Notes: a model not told the origin generated them from the letters alone. DNA of 64,000 bases from Nocardioides sp. GY 10127 (GCF_004919085.1 NZ_STGL01000003.1:186001-250000), one strand, 5' to 3'. Shown: positions 51,507 to 62,086, counted from the first letter of the stretch. A program made the numbers and translations.

Positions 51507-52679
51507 TCAGCTCACCTTCCTGCGCATCCGGCGCCGCCCACCGCGGTGCTCGGTCCTGCTGGCCGGGGTGGCGCCCCCGGCGGCGGCCAGCGCGTCGTCC
51601 ACGAGCGCGGCCAGGCGGGTCAGCCCCTTGGTCACCGGGTTGCCCGGGCGGGTGCGGACCAGCGTCTCGGTGCGGTTCAGCGTCGCCACGACCTCGCGGT
51701 CGGCGGGCAGCGAGACCGTCACGGGCATCCCGAGCGTCTCCTCGATCTCGGAGGTGCCCAGGGCCACCCGCGGCTCGATGCGGTTGAGCACGAGGCTGCG
51801 GCGCTGCCGGGTCAGGTCGAGCAGGTCGAGCGTGCTCAGCGCGACCTTGAGCGACTTCAGCGACGGGATGTCGGCGGTGCCGACGAGCAGCAGCTGGTCG
51901 GCGTGGTCGAGGGCGGCCAGCGTGTGGTCGTCGAACGTGCCCGCGGTGTCGACCACCACGACGTCGAACTCCGAGGTGAGCAGGTCGAGCACCTCGCCCA
52001 GCTGGTCGGCCGGCACGGTCTCGCCGGGCCGCAGCGGGGCGGCCAGCACGCTGAGCCGCTCCTCGCAGCGGGTGAGCAGCGACTGCACGCCCGGCAGGTC
52101 GATCACGCCGAGCCGCGGCAGGTCGGCCAGCGTCGCCGTCGGGGTCAGGCGCAGCATGAGCGCGACGTCCCCGCAGGTCACGTCGAGGTCGACGAGGCAC
52201 ACGCGGCGCCCGCGGTCGGCGAGCGCGCTGGCCACGTTGGTGGCGACCAGGCTCTTGCCGACCCCGCCCTTGAGCGAGAAGACCGTGACGACGTGGCCGC
52301 CGCGGCCGGCCTTCTCCACCGGCGGGGCGAGGGCCGTGCCCAGGGTGCGGGCCCGCTCGACAGCGGTGACCAGCGCGGGCTCGTCCGCGACGTCCACGAC
52401 GGAGCGGACGCCGGCGTCGAGCGCCCGCGCCAGGACGTGGGTGTCGACCGACTCCCGGAGCAGCACCGCCCCGACCCACGGCCGCTCGACGCGCTGCGCC
52501 TCCGCCAGGGCGGTCGCCTCGAGCAGCGCCACCGACGGGCCGATCACGACCACCGTCTCCCAGCCGTGCGCGGCGAGGTGGGCGGGCACCTGGTCGACGT
52601 CCGCCACCACCGAGCAGCCGGCCAGCGTCGAGGCCAGCCGCGCGGCCAGCGCCTCGTCGTCCTCCACCAGCAGCGTCAT
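51507..52679 (-). CDS. cpaE: Pilus-localising ParA/MinD-like ATPase CpaE
   Basis: The 390-residue protein has a receiver-like N-terminal domain (about 1-125) without a clear phosphorylation site, then a P-loop ATPase with the deviant Walker A FSLKGGVGKSLVATNVAS, the switch VCLVDLDVTCGDVALML and VVVDTAGTFDD. CpaE places the pilus machine in the cell. Its start overlaps the cpaB stop (ATGA). Confidence 0.92.
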   Translation of the reverse strand: MTLLVEDDEALAARLASTLAGCSVVADVDQVPAHLAAHGWETVVVIGPSVALLEATALAEAQRVERPWVGAVLLRESVDTHVLARALDAGVRSVVDVADEPALVTAVERARTLGTALAPPVEKAGRGGHVVTVFSLKGGVGKSLVATNVASALADRGRRVCLVDLDVTCGDVALMLRLTPTATLADLPRLGVIDLPGVQSLLTRCEERLSVLAAPLRPGETVPADQLGEVLDLLTSEFDVVVVDTAGTFDDHTLAALDHADQLLLVGTADIPSLKSLKVALSTLDLLDLTRQRRSLVLNRIEPRVALGTSEIEETLGMPVTVSLPADREVVATLNRTETLVRTRPGNPVTKGLTRLAALVDDALAAAGGATPASRTEHRGGRRRMRRKVS

Positions 52680-53452
52680 GACCGCGCCCCGAACGCGCCC
52701 GGGAGGACGTCGGTGGCGGTGACGCCGTCGTCCTCGGTGGCGTCGGTGTCGTCGGTGCGCAGCGCGAAGGAGAGGTCCCCGTTGCGGGCCGCGTAGATGA
52801 CCTTCTCCGCCTGCTCCTGGGTGACCGCGATGGTGAGGATGGTCCGCGGCACCTCCTCGGTGGTCTGCTGGCCGTCCTCGTCGGTGGTCGTCCGGGAGGT
52901 CACCGACGTCGTGCCGACGCCGATCACCTCGACCTTCGGCAGGAGCAGGCCGGTGTAGGGCGAGAGCTTCCGGGTGGTGCCGTCCCGCTTGTAGATCTCG
53001 GGGTCGGCCGAGGCGAAGATGACGACGTCGGAGCCCGGCTCGACGAAGCCCGCCACGCGGGCCGGGTCGCTCAGCTCCACCGAGATCGCCATCGTGCCCT
53101 CGGGGATCTCCAGCGTGGAGGCGTCCGCGACGTCGCCGAACTGCGCCGCGAGGATCTGCTGGCCCGGGTAGACGGTGCCGAGCGCCACCTCGCCCTCGAT
53201 GCTGGCCGTGGAGACCAGGGCGCCGTCGACGAGGTCGTCGCGCAGCACCTGCGTCTTCTCGAGCTTGCCGGCGTCCTGCGCGTCCGAGACGCTCTCGCCC
53301 ACGTCGATCGTGTCGGTGGCGACGAGGACCTCCACGAGGTCCTGGCCGGCGGTGGCGCGGGCCTCGATGCCCTGCACGTAGAGCACGACGAGGGTCGTGC
53401 CGAACGCGGCGATGAGGAACGCCACGCCCAGGAGGATGCTGCGTCGTGCCAT
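52676..53452 (-). CDS. cpaB: Flp pilus assembly protein CpaB (RcpC)
   Basis: Envelope protein of 258 residues with one N-terminal membrane helix (RSILLGVAFLIAAFGTTLVV) and an SAF domain beginning VLVATDTIDVGESVSDA. RcpC/CpaB domain strands continue through EIPEGTMAISVELSDPARVAG. It is believed to link the pilus to peptidoglycan. It sits 84 bases downstream of tadG in the same operon. Confidence 0.92.
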   Translation of the reverse strand: MARRSILLGVAFLIAAFGTTLVVLYVQGIEARATAGQDLVEVLVATDTIDVGESVSDAQDAGKLEKTQVLRDDLVDGALVSTASIEGEVALGTVYPGQQILAAQFGDVADASTLEIPEGTMAISVELSDPARVAGFVEPGSDVVIFASADPEIYKRDGTTRKLSPYTGLLLPKVEVIGVGTTSVTSRTTTDEDGQQTTEEVPRTILTIAVTQEQAEKVIYAARNGDLSFALRTDDTDATEDDGVTATDVLPGAFGARS

Positions 53453-53536
53453 GGGAAGTCCTTCTCTCGGTCCGGCCGGGGCCGGGGCGGTCAGGGGGTG
53501 ATCGGGGCGATCGGGGAGGTGGGTGCGGGCGGCCGG

Positions 53537-55201
53537 TCAGCCGACGAGGGCGATGACCCGGGTGCCGGAGCCGCGGTAGTCGATCTCGTCGCCGGTGGCC
53601 GCGGCCGTCTCCGGCAGGGCGTCCTCGGAGAAGAGGACGACGTGCAGCGCCCTGATCCCCGAGGAGTCGGCGTCGATCCCGTCGAGCGGGGAGATCGTGC
53701 CGGGAGCGGCGTTGGTGGCGCTGAGCGACTGGTCGGTGAGGAAGCCGGGTCGGAAGGCGATGATCGGCCACGACTTCTTGCCGTTGGACGGGTCGCTCTC
53801 GACGATCGGGATCCAGAAGAACCGCGGCGAGGCGAAGATGTCCGCAGAGAGGGCGTGGGCCCCCGTCCCGGTGCCCGACACCAGGTCGTTGATGCTCGCG
53901 CCGTTGGTGATGAAGCAGGTGAGCAGGTCGTCGTTGAGGTTCGTGTCCTTGACCGTGCCGGGCGTGCGGCTGCTGGAGCCGTTGCGGCTGTAGTCGGCCG
54001 TGGAGTCGGCGTCGAGCCGCCCCTTGGCGCTGCCGACGCCGGTCACCATGCCCGAGTTGGTGGCGTCGATCTTGAGGCCGGGCTCGCTGGCCAGGCAGTT
54101 GGTGCCGTCGACCGGCGGCGCCTTCGTCGACTCCACCGTGGGGCTCGGGTCGCCGCCGCACTCGCCGTTCGGTGCCGGGTGGATGGCGAGCGTCGGCTGG
54201 ACTCCGTAGATCATGTTGAGCGGCAGCCACGTCGAGGCGTTGCCGTCGGTGCGAGGGATGTCGATGGTCCCGAAGTTGCCCTCGTTGGAGTCGTCGCAGT
54301 AGAGCCGGTCCTCGCCGACCTGGAGTGCCTGCGCGGAAGCGGCGGAGGACCAGTTGCCCGACGTGTCCTCCAGGCGTACCCACCAGGTGCCCACCGCGTC
54401 GAGCACCTGGCTCGGCACGAGGACCGTGATCGTCTTGGTGCTGTTGCTGGTCGGCGGGGTCACCGTCACCACGTAGTGCTCGGGGCTGCCGGCGGCGCTG
54501 GTGAAGCCCACGCCCTTGAGGTTCGTCAGCTGGTTGCCGGTGACGGTGATCGTCAGCGAGAGCGTGTCCTCGGGCGTGCTGGTCGGCGTGATCGCGCTGA
54601 TGGTCGCCTTGCCCGTGGTCGCCGACGTCGGGTTGAACGTGGACGGCGGGGTGGCGGTCGTGGTCGTGGAGGAGCCCGAGTCGTCGCGGATCGTCTGGGC
54701 GCCGGTGTCGCAGCCCTGCACGCCGTAGAACGGCAGGGTGCCGGTGCCGCCGGGCGACCGGACGGCCGCGGCGGCGTAGGAGGCGACGTCGAAGGAGTCC
54801 TCGTCGGTGAGCACGGACCCGAGGCCGAGCTCGACCTTCGAGCGCGGCGCCCACAGGTGCACCGTCCAGTCCGAGCACGAGATGTAGCCGTCGGCGTCGC
54901 CCGGGGTGCCGTCGAGGTCGATCGCGTACTGGCCGGGCACGGCGTTGCCGGCGCGGGTGAGGTAGTCGGTCGCGGTCGAGACGACCGCGGGATTGCAGCC
55001 GTCCTCCTGCGTGAGCTCGGCCGCGGCCGCCATCACCGCGACGTCCACGTCCTTCTGCAGCAGCGACTTCTTCGCGTACGCCTGGCCGAGGTCGACGGCG
55101 AACGCGCCCGCCCCCAGGAGGACGACCGCGAGCAGCGCCACGAGGATCGCGGTCGCCCCGCGCTCGCCCCTGTCGCGCTCGGCGATCGGTGCCCGGCCCA
55201 C
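53537..55201 (-). CDS. tadG: TadG-like pseudopilin/secreted protein
   Basis: Large 554-residue member of the TadE/TadG group. The N terminus has the TadG signature RGERGATAILVALLAVVLLGAGAFAVDLG split around the prepilin-type cleavage site, then AYAKKSLLQKDVDVAVMAAA. The remaining part is extracellular, rich in Thr, Ser and Pro, with paired cysteines. A middle segment (about 190-270) looks like an IPT/immunoglobulin fold with TPPSTFNPTSATTGKATISA. Starts with GTG one base after the tadE stop. Confidence 0.85.
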   Translation of the reverse strand: MGRAPIAERDRGERGATAILVALLAVVLLGAGAFAVDLGQAYAKKSLLQKDVDVAVMAAAAELTQEDGCNPAVVSTATDYLTRAGNAVPGQYAIDLDGTPGDADGYISCSDWTVHLWAPRSKVELGLGSVLTDEDSFDVASYAAAAVRSPGGTGTLPFYGVQGCDTGAQTIRDDSGSSTTTTATPPSTFNPTSATTGKATISAITPTSTPEDTLSLTITVTGNQLTNLKGVGFTSAAGSPEHYVVTVTPPTSNSTKTITVLVPSQVLDAVGTWWVRLEDTSGNWSSAASAQALQVGEDRLYCDDSNEGNFGTIDIPRTDGNASTWLPLNMIYGVQPTLAIHPAPNGECGGDPSPTVESTKAPPVDGTNCLASEPGLKIDATNSGMVTGVGSAKGRLDADSTADYSRNGSSSRTPGTVKDTNLNDDLLTCFITNGASINDLVSGTGTGAHALSADIFASPRFFWIPIVESDPSNGKKSWPIIAFRPGFLTDQSLSATNAAPGTISPLDGIDADSSGIRALHVVLFSEDALPETAAATGDEIDYRGSGTRVIALVG

Positions 55202-55202
55202 G

Positions 55203-55619
55203 TCAGCAGCCCCCGGCCGGCAGGTTCTCGATCCGCGAGCTCACGGAGGTGTCGATGGTCGGGTCGAAGAAGGGGAAGAAGCCCAGGTCGACGGTCTCGA
55301 AGGAGATGCTCACGGTGAGGTCGTCACCGACCTCCACCGGGCTCGCGGTCGTGACCGCCACGGTGGGCGTGCTGTCCGTCGGCGTGCCGTCGAGGGCGTG
55401 GGTGGCGGCGGTGCGGATGGCCGCGGTGTCGCACGGGTCCACCGCCCCGACCCGGGCGGCGGAGCGGGCGGCGTTGCCGGCCGACTGCCAGGCCCAGAAG
55501 TAGAAGCTGAACTGGAGGATGCCGAAGACCAGCACCAGCAGCGGCAGCACCACCAGGGCGAATTCGACCGCCGAGGCACCCCGCTCCCCGCGTGCCGACC
55601 CGTTCCAGCGCATGGCCAT
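55203..55619 (-). CDS. tadE: TadE-like pseudopilin
   Basis: The 138-residue protein has the prepilin-type signal ARGERGASAVEFALVVLPLL with Glu after the cleavage site and a long hydrophobic helix to FSFYFW, then AGNAARSAARVGAV typical of TadE. It is the first gene of the tad operon. ATG 55619 follows GGGAGG by six bases; the open frame extends further upstream but the start is clear. Confidence 0.9.
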   Translation of the reverse strand: MAMRWNGSARGERGASAVEFALVVLPLLVLVFGILQFSFYFWAWQSAGNAARSAARVGAVDPCDTAAIRTAATHALDGTPTDSTPTVAVTTASPVEVGDDLTVSISFETVDLGFFPFFDPTIDTSVSSRIENLPAGGC

Positions 55620-55984
55620 GCCAGGCCTCCCTGTCGTCCCGTCCAGTCCCATGACGGAGGCCCCGAGACGTCGGGAACCTCCTGTCGCCGAGAGTCGGAC
55701 GATCCACAGGAACGCGGAGGAATCCCCCGGAAGGCTTACCTCAAATTGAGTGAACGCCTGATCCAACGAGTCTAGACCAGCAGGGCTTTGCGAACAGGGA
55801 AGGTAATGGGATCTCGCGGTGACGACACGGATCTAGTGGGACCAGTAGCGCAAGCGGTCCGGAGCGGCCAGCCCCAGGTGAGGGACTTCCCCACGGACGC
55901 CCGACCCCGAGCGCGAGTCGACCCGGCAGGAGCACCTGCCGGGTCGACACTGGTTCACCCAGAGCGGGTGGAAGCGCGGGGGGC
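55620..55984. other. Promoter region of the tad operon
   Basis: These 365 bases hold no gene. The left part should carry the tadE promoter, and a perfect 14-bp hairpin at 55917-55948 ends the sigR operon. A somewhat A/T-richer stretch lies near 55735-55815. Confidence 0.5.
55917..55948 (-). terminator. sigR-operon terminator
   Basis: GTCGACCCGGCAGG pairs perfectly with CCTGCCGGGTCGAC around loop AGCA, 37 bases after the anti-sigma stop. Confidence 0.75.
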
Positions 55985-56277
55985 TCAGCCCTCCGAGATG
56001 CGCACCTGCACCTCGCGCACCCGCATGAGCACGCGGGCCCGGAGGTCGGCCGGGGCCGCCTCGGCGCAGGAGCGGGCGACGACCTGCTTCACGGTGCGCT
56101 GGAGGTCGTACTTCTCCAGGCAGGGGTTGCAGGTGTCGAGGTGGACGCGCACGTCGGCGCAGTCGGCCTCGTCGAGCTCGTTGTCGAGGAAGTAGACGAT
56201 CCGCTCGAGGAAGTCGGCACACTCCGCCTCGGAGGCGGGGGCGCCGGCCTCACCGTGCGCGTGCTCGTGGTCGCTCA

Positions 56278-56278
<1 letters not shown>
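55985..56278 (-). CDS. rsrA: Zinc-containing anti-sigma factor, RsrA/RshA-like
   Basis: The 97-residue ZAS-family protein has the redox zinc motif H-x3-C-x2-C in VHLDTCNPCLEKYDLQ, plus an upstream Cys in DEADCADV and in SEAECADF. In the family, oxidation of the cysteines releases zinc and frees SigR. The N terminus is His-rich (MSDHEHAHGEA). The start overlaps the sigR stop by one base, so the pair is made in fixed ratio. Confidence 0.93.
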
Positions 56279-56994
<716 letters not shown>

Positions 56995-57051
56995 CCCTGC
57001 AGAGCCTAGCCGCGGCTCGGTCGGTTCCAGCAGTGCCATCACGGGTGGTGC

Positions 57052-57078
57052 AACACCGTCACGGCGACCGGACATTCC
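57052..57078 (-). promoter_or_regulatory. SigR-type promoter upstream of sigR
   Basis: On the minus strand GGAAT (57078-57074), 19 bases, then GTT (57054-57052). This is one base longer in spacing than the GGAAT-N18-GTT consensus of SigR promoters. It points to autoactivation. Transcription would start just before the upstream ATG at 57039. Confidence 0.5.
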
Positions 57079-57110
57079 CGACGTCCTGTCCGGTCTTCCC
57101 TTCCGGCGGC

Positions 57111-57797
57111 TCAGACGCTGCCGCCGACGACCTCACGCACGAGCCACTCCAGCACCGTCTCCACGAGCATCGCCAGCACGTCGTCCTGCCCCGGCTCCGC
57201 CCGCTTGCCCACCTTCAGCCCGTGGTCCGCGCCGGGCAGCACGCCCATCTCGACGTCGTCGGGCAGCGGGTCCGGGTACTCGTCGGGTCGGCCCATCGAG
57301 TCCCGCTCCCCCTGCACGACGAGGGTGGGGACGCCGACCTCCGACAGCTCCGCCAGGCGACTGCGCTCCGGCTTGCCCGGCGGGTGCAGCGGGAACGAGA
57401 GGGCCAGCGCCCCCACCGCCCCGAGCTCGGCCGCCGTGCGGCACGCCGACCGGGCCCCTGCCGACCGACCGCCCACGACCAACGGCACACCCGGGTACCG
57501 CTCGCCCACCACCGCGGCCGCGGCGCGCAGGCCGTCGTCCAGCGTGGCCGGGGGTGTGGCGACCTTGCGCCCGGCCACCCGCCACGGCTGGGTGAGCAGC
57601 GCGACCGAGAAGCCCTGCGGCGGGAGCATCTCGGCCAGGGCGGCCAGGTCGCGCGTGTCGACCCCCGCACCCGCGCCGTGGGAGAGCAGGACGACGGCCT
57701 GGGGCTCGTCCGCCTCCACCACCTGCACCAGCCCGGGGCCGTGCGGCGTGCTCACCTCGACGCCGGGCACGCCCGGGAGGCCGGTCTCGTCGGTCAT
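57111..57797 (-). CDS. Alpha/beta hydrolase, KANL3/Tex30-like
   Basis: Predicted hydrolase of 228 residues. The oxyanion region is [14 protein letters not shown], the nucleophile elbow [10 protein letters not shown], and the late Asp and His are in [11 protein letters not shown] and GADHGLKV. The family is small, cytosolic and without proven substrate. Its ATG overlaps the stop of the SRAP gene, so the two are coupled. Confidence 0.87.
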   Translation of the reverse strand: MTDETGLPGVPGVEVSTPHGPGLVQVVEADEPQAVVLLSHGAGAGVDTRDLAALAEMLPPQGFSVALLTQPWRVAGRKVATPPATLDDGLRAAAAVVGERYPGVPLVVGGRSAGARSACRTAAELGAVGALALSFPLHPPGKPERSRLAELSEVGVPTLVVQGERDSMGRPDEYPDPLPDDVEMGVLPGADHGLKVGKRAEPGQDDVLAMLVETVLEWLVREVVGGSV

Positions 57798-58621
57798 GGC
57801 TGCTCCTGGTCGTGGGGCTGGTCCGGGTGCTGGTCCTGGTGCTGGGGGTGCGCCACCTGCTCGGTGACGTCGTCGGGCAGGCCCTCGAGCGGCAGCGGCG
57901 CCACCAGCTCCGGGCCGTTGTTGCGGACGTTCGAGACGGCCGCCGAGACCGGGAAGGCCTCGAGGCGGCCGGGCGCGGCGGGGACGAGCAGGTCGAGGAC
58001 GTCGCCGCGGGCGACGGTGGGGTCGAGCCAGGCCGACCAGCGCTCGCGGTCGAGCATCATCGGCATCCGGTCGTGGATGCGGCCCAGCGAGTCCTCGGCC
58101 TGGGTGGTGATCACCGTGCAGGTCCAGCGGAACCGGGCGGGGTCGTCCTCCTCGCGGGTCGGGTCGCGCCAGATCTCGTAGAGGCCGGCCATCGCGAGCG
58201 TCCCGCCGTCGGCCGGGCGGATGAAGAACGGCTGCTTGCGCGGCTTCCCGGCCTTGGTCAGCTCGCTCGTCGCGTACCACTCGAAGTAGCCGTCGGCGGG
58301 CAGGAGGCAGCGGCGGGCGGCGAACGCGCGGCGGTAGGCCGGCTTCTCCGCGACGGTCTCGACCCGCGCGTTGATCATCCGGTTGCCGATCGCCGGGTCC
58401 TTCGCCCAGGAGGGCACCAGGCCCCACGTGAGCACCCGCAGCTGCCGCTCGGCCTCGGGCCTCTCCTCGCCCTTGGGCGGGCGCTCGAGGACGGCGTAGA
58501 CCTCCTTGGTGGGCGCCACGTTGAAGTCGGCGGCCAGGGGCGCGGCGATCATCGGGGTGTCGACCTCGAACTCCTCGACGAGGTCGGCCGCGTCCCGGCT
58601 GGAGGCGTACCTGCCGCACAT
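57794..58621 (-). CDS. SRAP domain protein (HMCES/YedK-like abasic-site shield)
   Basis: The 275-residue protein begins MCGRYASS, and Cys2 is the residue that forms a thiazolidine link with abasic sites in single-stranded DNA. Other family marks are FNVAPTKEVYAV, the Asn-Ala-Arg motif NRMINARVETVAEKP, the Glu in ADGYFEWY and the His in LGRIHDRMPMML. The last 30 residues ([18 protein letters not shown]) are an unusual His/Gln/Pro tail. Synteny with aroA matches mycobacterial Rv3226c. Confidence 0.95.
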   Translation of the reverse strand: MCGRYASSRDAADLVEEFEVDTPMIAAPLAADFNVAPTKEVYAVLERPPKGEERPEAERQLRVLTWGLVPSWAKDPAIGNRMINARVETVAEKPAYRRAFAARRCLLPADGYFEWYATSELTKAGKPRKQPFFIRPADGGTLAMAGLYEIWRDPTREEDDPARFRWTCTVITTQAEDSLGRIHDRMPMMLDRERWSAWLDPTVARGDVLDLLVPAAPGRLEAFPVSAAVSNVRNNGPELVAPLPLEGLPDDVTEQVAHPQHQDQHPDQPHDQEQP

Positions 58622-58693
58622 GCCGGTCAGCCTAGTGCGGCGCACCCCCGCCGTCGGCGCATCCGACGCGACCGGCGGGGCCGGAGCACGAAC

Positions 58694-58732
58694 GGGGTGG
58701 ATGCGGTGCCTCGGGTGCACCGCATCCACCCC
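58694..58732. promoter_or_regulatory. Perfect 16-bp inverted repeat between divergent genes
   Basis: GGGGTGGATGCGGTGC (58694-58709) and its exact complement (58717-58732) flank a seven-base centre. Genes diverge from this region, so a terminator role is unlikely; an operator or a 5' leader structure is possible. Confidence 0.5.
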
Positions 58733-58838
58733 GATCTCGCCCTCCTGGGTCGTCGGAGCGGGGGACCTCGCTCCCCCGGCCGCCGCGCCACCCGGCAAGG
58801 CGGTCCGTGCACGCGGCCGCGTGTAGTAGGAAGGACGC

Positions 58839-59447
58839 ATGTCGCTCAGCCGCCTCATCGCCCGCCCGATGCTCGCCTCGGTCTTCGTCGTCGGCGCCGC
58901 CAACGCCCTCAAGAACGGCGCCGCGCTCGCCGAGAAGGCCGCGCCGGTCACCGGTCGGCTCGTCCCGGTCGTGCAGAAGGCCGTCCCGCAGTTCCCGTCC
59001 GACCCCACCACGCTCGTGCGCGTCAACGCCGGCGTGCAGCTCGCGGCCGCGCTGACGCTGGCCACCGGCAAGGCCCCCCGCACCTCCGCCGCCGTGCTGG
59101 CCGCGACGATGGTGCCGACCACGTGGGCCGGCTACCCGTTCTGGAAGGCCGAGACCCCGGCCCAGAAGAAGGCCGACCAGCTCGGCTTCGTCAAGAACGT
59201 CGCCGTGACCGGCGGCCTCATCATCGCCGCGGGCGACACCGACGGTGCCCCCGGCGTCGCGTGGCGCACCAAGAAGGCCGCCTCGGACACCACCCAGAGC
59301 GCCAAGGCCGCCGCCAAGGACGCGAAGAAGGACCTGAAGAAGGCCGCCCGCAAGGCGAAGAAGAAGGCCAAGCGCGAGGTCGCCCGTGCCCAGCGCTCCG
59401 CGAAGCGCGAGGCCAAGCTCGCCGCCAAGAGCCTCCCCGGCGCCTGA
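58839..59447 (+). CDS. DoxX-family membrane protein with Lys-rich tail
   Basis: The 202-residue protein has DoxX features: ARPMLASVFVVGAANALKNG in helix 1, then VRVNAGVQLAAALTLATGK, TSAAVLAATMVPTTWAGYPFW and LGFVKNVAVTGGLIIAAGDT. The tail from about 145 is a Lys/Ala-rich helix (AKAAAKDAKKDLKKAARKAK), probably cytoplasmic. In mycobacteria a DoxX protein partners with SodA and SseA in redox defence; that role is only an analogy here. Confidence 0.9.
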   Translation: MSLSRLIARPMLASVFVVGAANALKNGAALAEKAAPVTGRLVPVVQKAVPQFPSDPTTLVRVNAGVQLAAALTLATGKAPRTSAAVLAATMVPTTWAGYPFWKAETPAQKKADQLGFVKNVAVTGGLIIAAGDTDGAPGVAWRTKKAASDTTQSAKAAAKDAKKDLKKAARKAKKKAKREVARAQRSAKREAKLAAKSLPGA

Positions 59448-59612
59448 CCCGCCGGGCCCGCCTGACCCTCCGGGCCCCCGCGCCCAGGACGCAGCAGCCG
59501 ACGCCGGCCTCCGCAGCCCCACCCCGACCAGCAGCCCCGACCGGGCGCCGCTGGGTCTCGGCCGGGGCCGCGGAGGCCGGCGTCGTCGCGTCCAGCGACT
59601 ACTCTTCGGCCG

Positions 59613-60938
59613 GTGAGCAGCACAGCGAGCAGCACCGACCTCTACGCCGCCCCCGTCGCCGACGAGCCCGTCGACCTCGTGGTGTCGCTGCCGGGCAGCA
59701 AGTCGCTCACCAACCGCGCGCTGCTGCTCGCCGCGGTCGCCGACGGCCCGTCCGTCGTCAAGCGCGCGCTGCGCAGTCGCGACACCTCCCTCATGGCCGC
59801 CGCCCTCACCGCGCTGGGCTCGAGCGTGGACACCTCGGGCGACGACTGGCTGGTCACCCCCGGCGCGTTCACCGCCGACGCCGAGGTCGACTGCGGCCTG
59901 GCCGGCACCGTCATGCGCTTCGTCCCGCCCGTCGCCGCGCTCTCGGCCGGCTCGATCTCCTTCGACGGCGACCCCCACATGCGCAACCGCCCCGTGGGCG
60001 AGGTGCTCACCGCCCTGCGCGGCCTCGGTGTCGAGATCGAGGACGGCGGGCGGGGCGGCCTGCCCTTCACCGTCCGCGGCTCCGGCTCGGTGCGCGGCGG
60101 CGTCGTGACGCTGGACGCCTCCTCGTCCTCGCAGTTCATCTCCGCCCTCCTGCTGGCCGGCGCCCGCTACGAGCAGGGCGTCGACATCCGGCACGTCGGC
60201 AAGCCCGTGCCCTCGCTGCCGCACATCGAGATGACGGTGCAGATCCTGCGCGCGCACGGCGTCGAGGTGGACGCCGAGGACGCCAACCGCTGGGCCGTGG
60301 CACCCGGCCCGGTGAAGGCCGTCGACCACGTCATCGAGCCCGACCTGTCGAACGCGGCGCCGTTCCTGGCGCTGGCCGCGGTCTCCGGCGGCCGCGTCGT
60401 GGTGCGCGACTGGCCCCGCGAGACCACCCAGCCCGGCGACGTCCTGCGCGACCTGCTGGCCCAGATGGGCTGCGAGGTGTCCTTCGTCGACGGCGTGGCC
60501 GGCGCGAGCACCGGCACGGGCCTCCAGGTCGTCGGGCCCGAGCGGCTCACCGGCCTCGACGTCGACCTGCACGACGTCGGCGAGCTCACCCCCGCCGTCG
60601 CCGCGCTGGCGGCCCTGGCCGACGGGCCGAGCCACCTGCGGGGCGTCGAGCACATCCGGTTCCACGAGACCGACCGGCTGGCCGCGCTGGCCACCGAGCT
60701 GCGCGGCCTGGGCGCCGACGTCACCGAGCACCCCGACGGGCTCTCCTTCTCCCCCGCCCCGCTGCGCGGCGGCGTCTTCCACACCTACGCCGACCACCGG
60801 ATGGCCCACGCGGCGGTCATCGCCGGGGCGGCCGTGCCCGGCGTCCAGGTGGAGAACGTGGGCACCACGTCCAAGACCTTCCCCGACTTCGCGGGCTTCT
60901 GGTCCGGTCTCCTCCCGGCCCCCTCCGGCCGGGCCTGA
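59613..60938 (+). CDS. aroA: 3-phosphoshikimate 1-carboxyvinyltransferase (EPSP synthase)
   Basis: Sixth step of the shikimate pathway, 441 residues. The substrate loop [17 protein letters not shown] is at the N terminus. The LGNAGTAMRP motif reads [12 protein letters not shown], as in other actinobacterial enzymes. The catalytic [14 protein letters not shown], the [20 protein letters not shown] region and [11 protein letters not shown] are present. GTG start. rsgA follows after 18 bases, then hisN. Confidence 0.96.
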   Translation: MSSTASSTDLYAAPVADEPVDLVVSLPGSKSLTNRALLLAAVADGPSVVKRALRSRDTSLMAAALTALGSSVDTSGDDWLVTPGAFTADAEVDCGLAGTVMRFVPPVAALSAGSISFDGDPHMRNRPVGEVLTALRGLGVEIEDGGRGGLPFTVRGSGSVRGGVVTLDASSSSQFISALLLAGARYEQGVDIRHVGKPVPSLPHIEMTVQILRAHGVEVDAEDANRWAVAPGPVKAVDHVIEPDLSNAAPFLALAAVSGGRVVVRDWPRETTQPGDVLRDLLAQMGCEVSFVDGVAGASTGTGLQVVGPERLTGLDVDLHDVGELTPAVAALAALADGPSHLRGVEHIRFHETDRLAALATELRGLGADVTEHPDGLSFSPAPLRGGVFHTYADHRMAHAAVIAGAAVPGVQVENVGTTSKTFPDFAGFWSGLLPAPSGRA

Positions 60939-60956
60939 GGCCGAGGGAGGGGTCGC

Positions 60957-61973
60957 ATGGCGCGGAGCCGGTACGGGCGCGAGGACGTCGAGCACTACGA
61001 CCGACCCCGGCGCCGGACCCGCCCCCGCACCAAGGACCGTCCGACCTACGACGACGCCGTCCTCGGCCGGGTCGTGACCGTGGACCGCGGGCGCTTCACC
61101 CTGCTGCTCGAGGGCCGCACGGTGATGGCCATGAAGGCCCGCCCCCTCGGCCGCAAGGGCGTGGTGGTCGGCGACCGGGTGAAGGTCGTCGGGGACGTCT
61201 CCGGTGACGACGGGACGCTGGCGCGCATCGTCGAGGTGGAGAAGCGCACGACCACGCTGCGCCGCACGGCCGACGACGACGACCCGGTGGAGCGGGTGAT
61301 CGTCGCCAACGCCGAGCAGCTCGTCATCGTCACCGCCCTGGCCGACCCCGAGCCGCGCACCGGCCTGGTGGACCGCGCGCTCGTCGCCGCGTTCGTCTCC
61401 GGCATGAAGCCCGTCCTCTGCCTCACCAAGGCCGACCTGGCCGATCCCGAGGACTTCCTCGCCACCTACCGCTCGCTCGGCGTCCCGTGGGTCGTCACCC
61501 AGCGCGGCGGCGACCTGGAGGAGGTCCGGCGGCTGCTGTCGGGGCGCACCTCGGTGCTCGTGGGCCACTCCGGCGTCGGCAAGTCCACGCTCGTCAACGC
61601 CCTCGTGCCGGACGCCGGCCGGGAGACCGGCCACGTGAACGCCGTGACCGGGCGCGGCCGGCACACCTCGACGTCCGCGTACCTCCTCGCGCTCCCGCAG
61701 GAGTGGGGCACCGGCCCCGACGGCGGCGAGGGCTGGATCATCGACACCCCCGGCATCCGCTCCTTCGGCCTCGCGCATGTGGAGCCCGAGCACCTCATCG
61801 AGGCCTTCCCGGACCTCGACGAGGCCACCGAGGACTGCCCGCGCGGCTGCACCCACGGCGGGGAGGAGCCCGAGTGCGGGCTCGACGAGGCGGTCGAGGA
61901 CGGGACCGTCGACCCCGACCGCGTGGAGTCCTTCCGGCGCCTGCTCGCCGCCCGGTCGCTCCCGGCCTACTGA
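60957..61973 (+). CDS. rsgA: Ribosome small-subunit-dependent GTPase RsgA
   Basis: Circularly permuted GTPase that helps late 30S assembly, 338 residues. An OB domain (about 35-110) is followed by the permuted G motifs: G4 CLTKADL, then G1 VGHSGVGKSTLVNAL, then G3 IDTPGIRSFGL. The C-terminal zinc site is in CPRGCTHGGEEPECGL. The N terminus is highly basic (PRRRTRPRTKDRP). It shares the aroA operon. Confidence 0.96.
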   Translation: MARSRYGREDVEHYDRPRRRTRPRTKDRPTYDDAVLGRVVTVDRGRFTLLLEGRTVMAMKARPLGRKGVVVGDRVKVVGDVSGDDGTLARIVEVEKRTTTLRRTADDDDPVERVIVANAEQLVIVTALADPEPRTGLVDRALVAAFVSGMKPVLCLTKADLADPEDFLATYRSLGVPWVVTQRGGDLEEVRRLLSGRTSVLVGHSGVGKSTLVNALVPDAGRETGHVNAVTGRGRHTSTSAYLLALPQEWGTGPDGGEGWIIDTPGIRSFGLAHVEPEHLIEAFPDLDEATEDCPRGCTHGGEEPECGLDEAVEDGTVDPDRVESFRRLLAARSLPAY

Positions 61974-62086
61974 GCGGCCGGCCGACCACCGGGCTGAACA
62001 CCGGGCTCGACACCGCGACGACCACCGGGCCGACCACCGGGCCGACCCCTCGGGGTGCCCGCCGCGCCGGGCGGTAGCCTTCGGGA

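Noticed and set aside
59613..60938. Unusual EPSP synthase active-site motif [10 protein letters not shown]
   Set aside because: This variant is normal in actinobacterial AroA proteins as far as I recall, so it is not a novelty.
61974..62086. ACCGGGC-type short repeats before hisN
   Set aside because: Irregular simple-sequence repetition in a short spacer; no pairing or fixed period.
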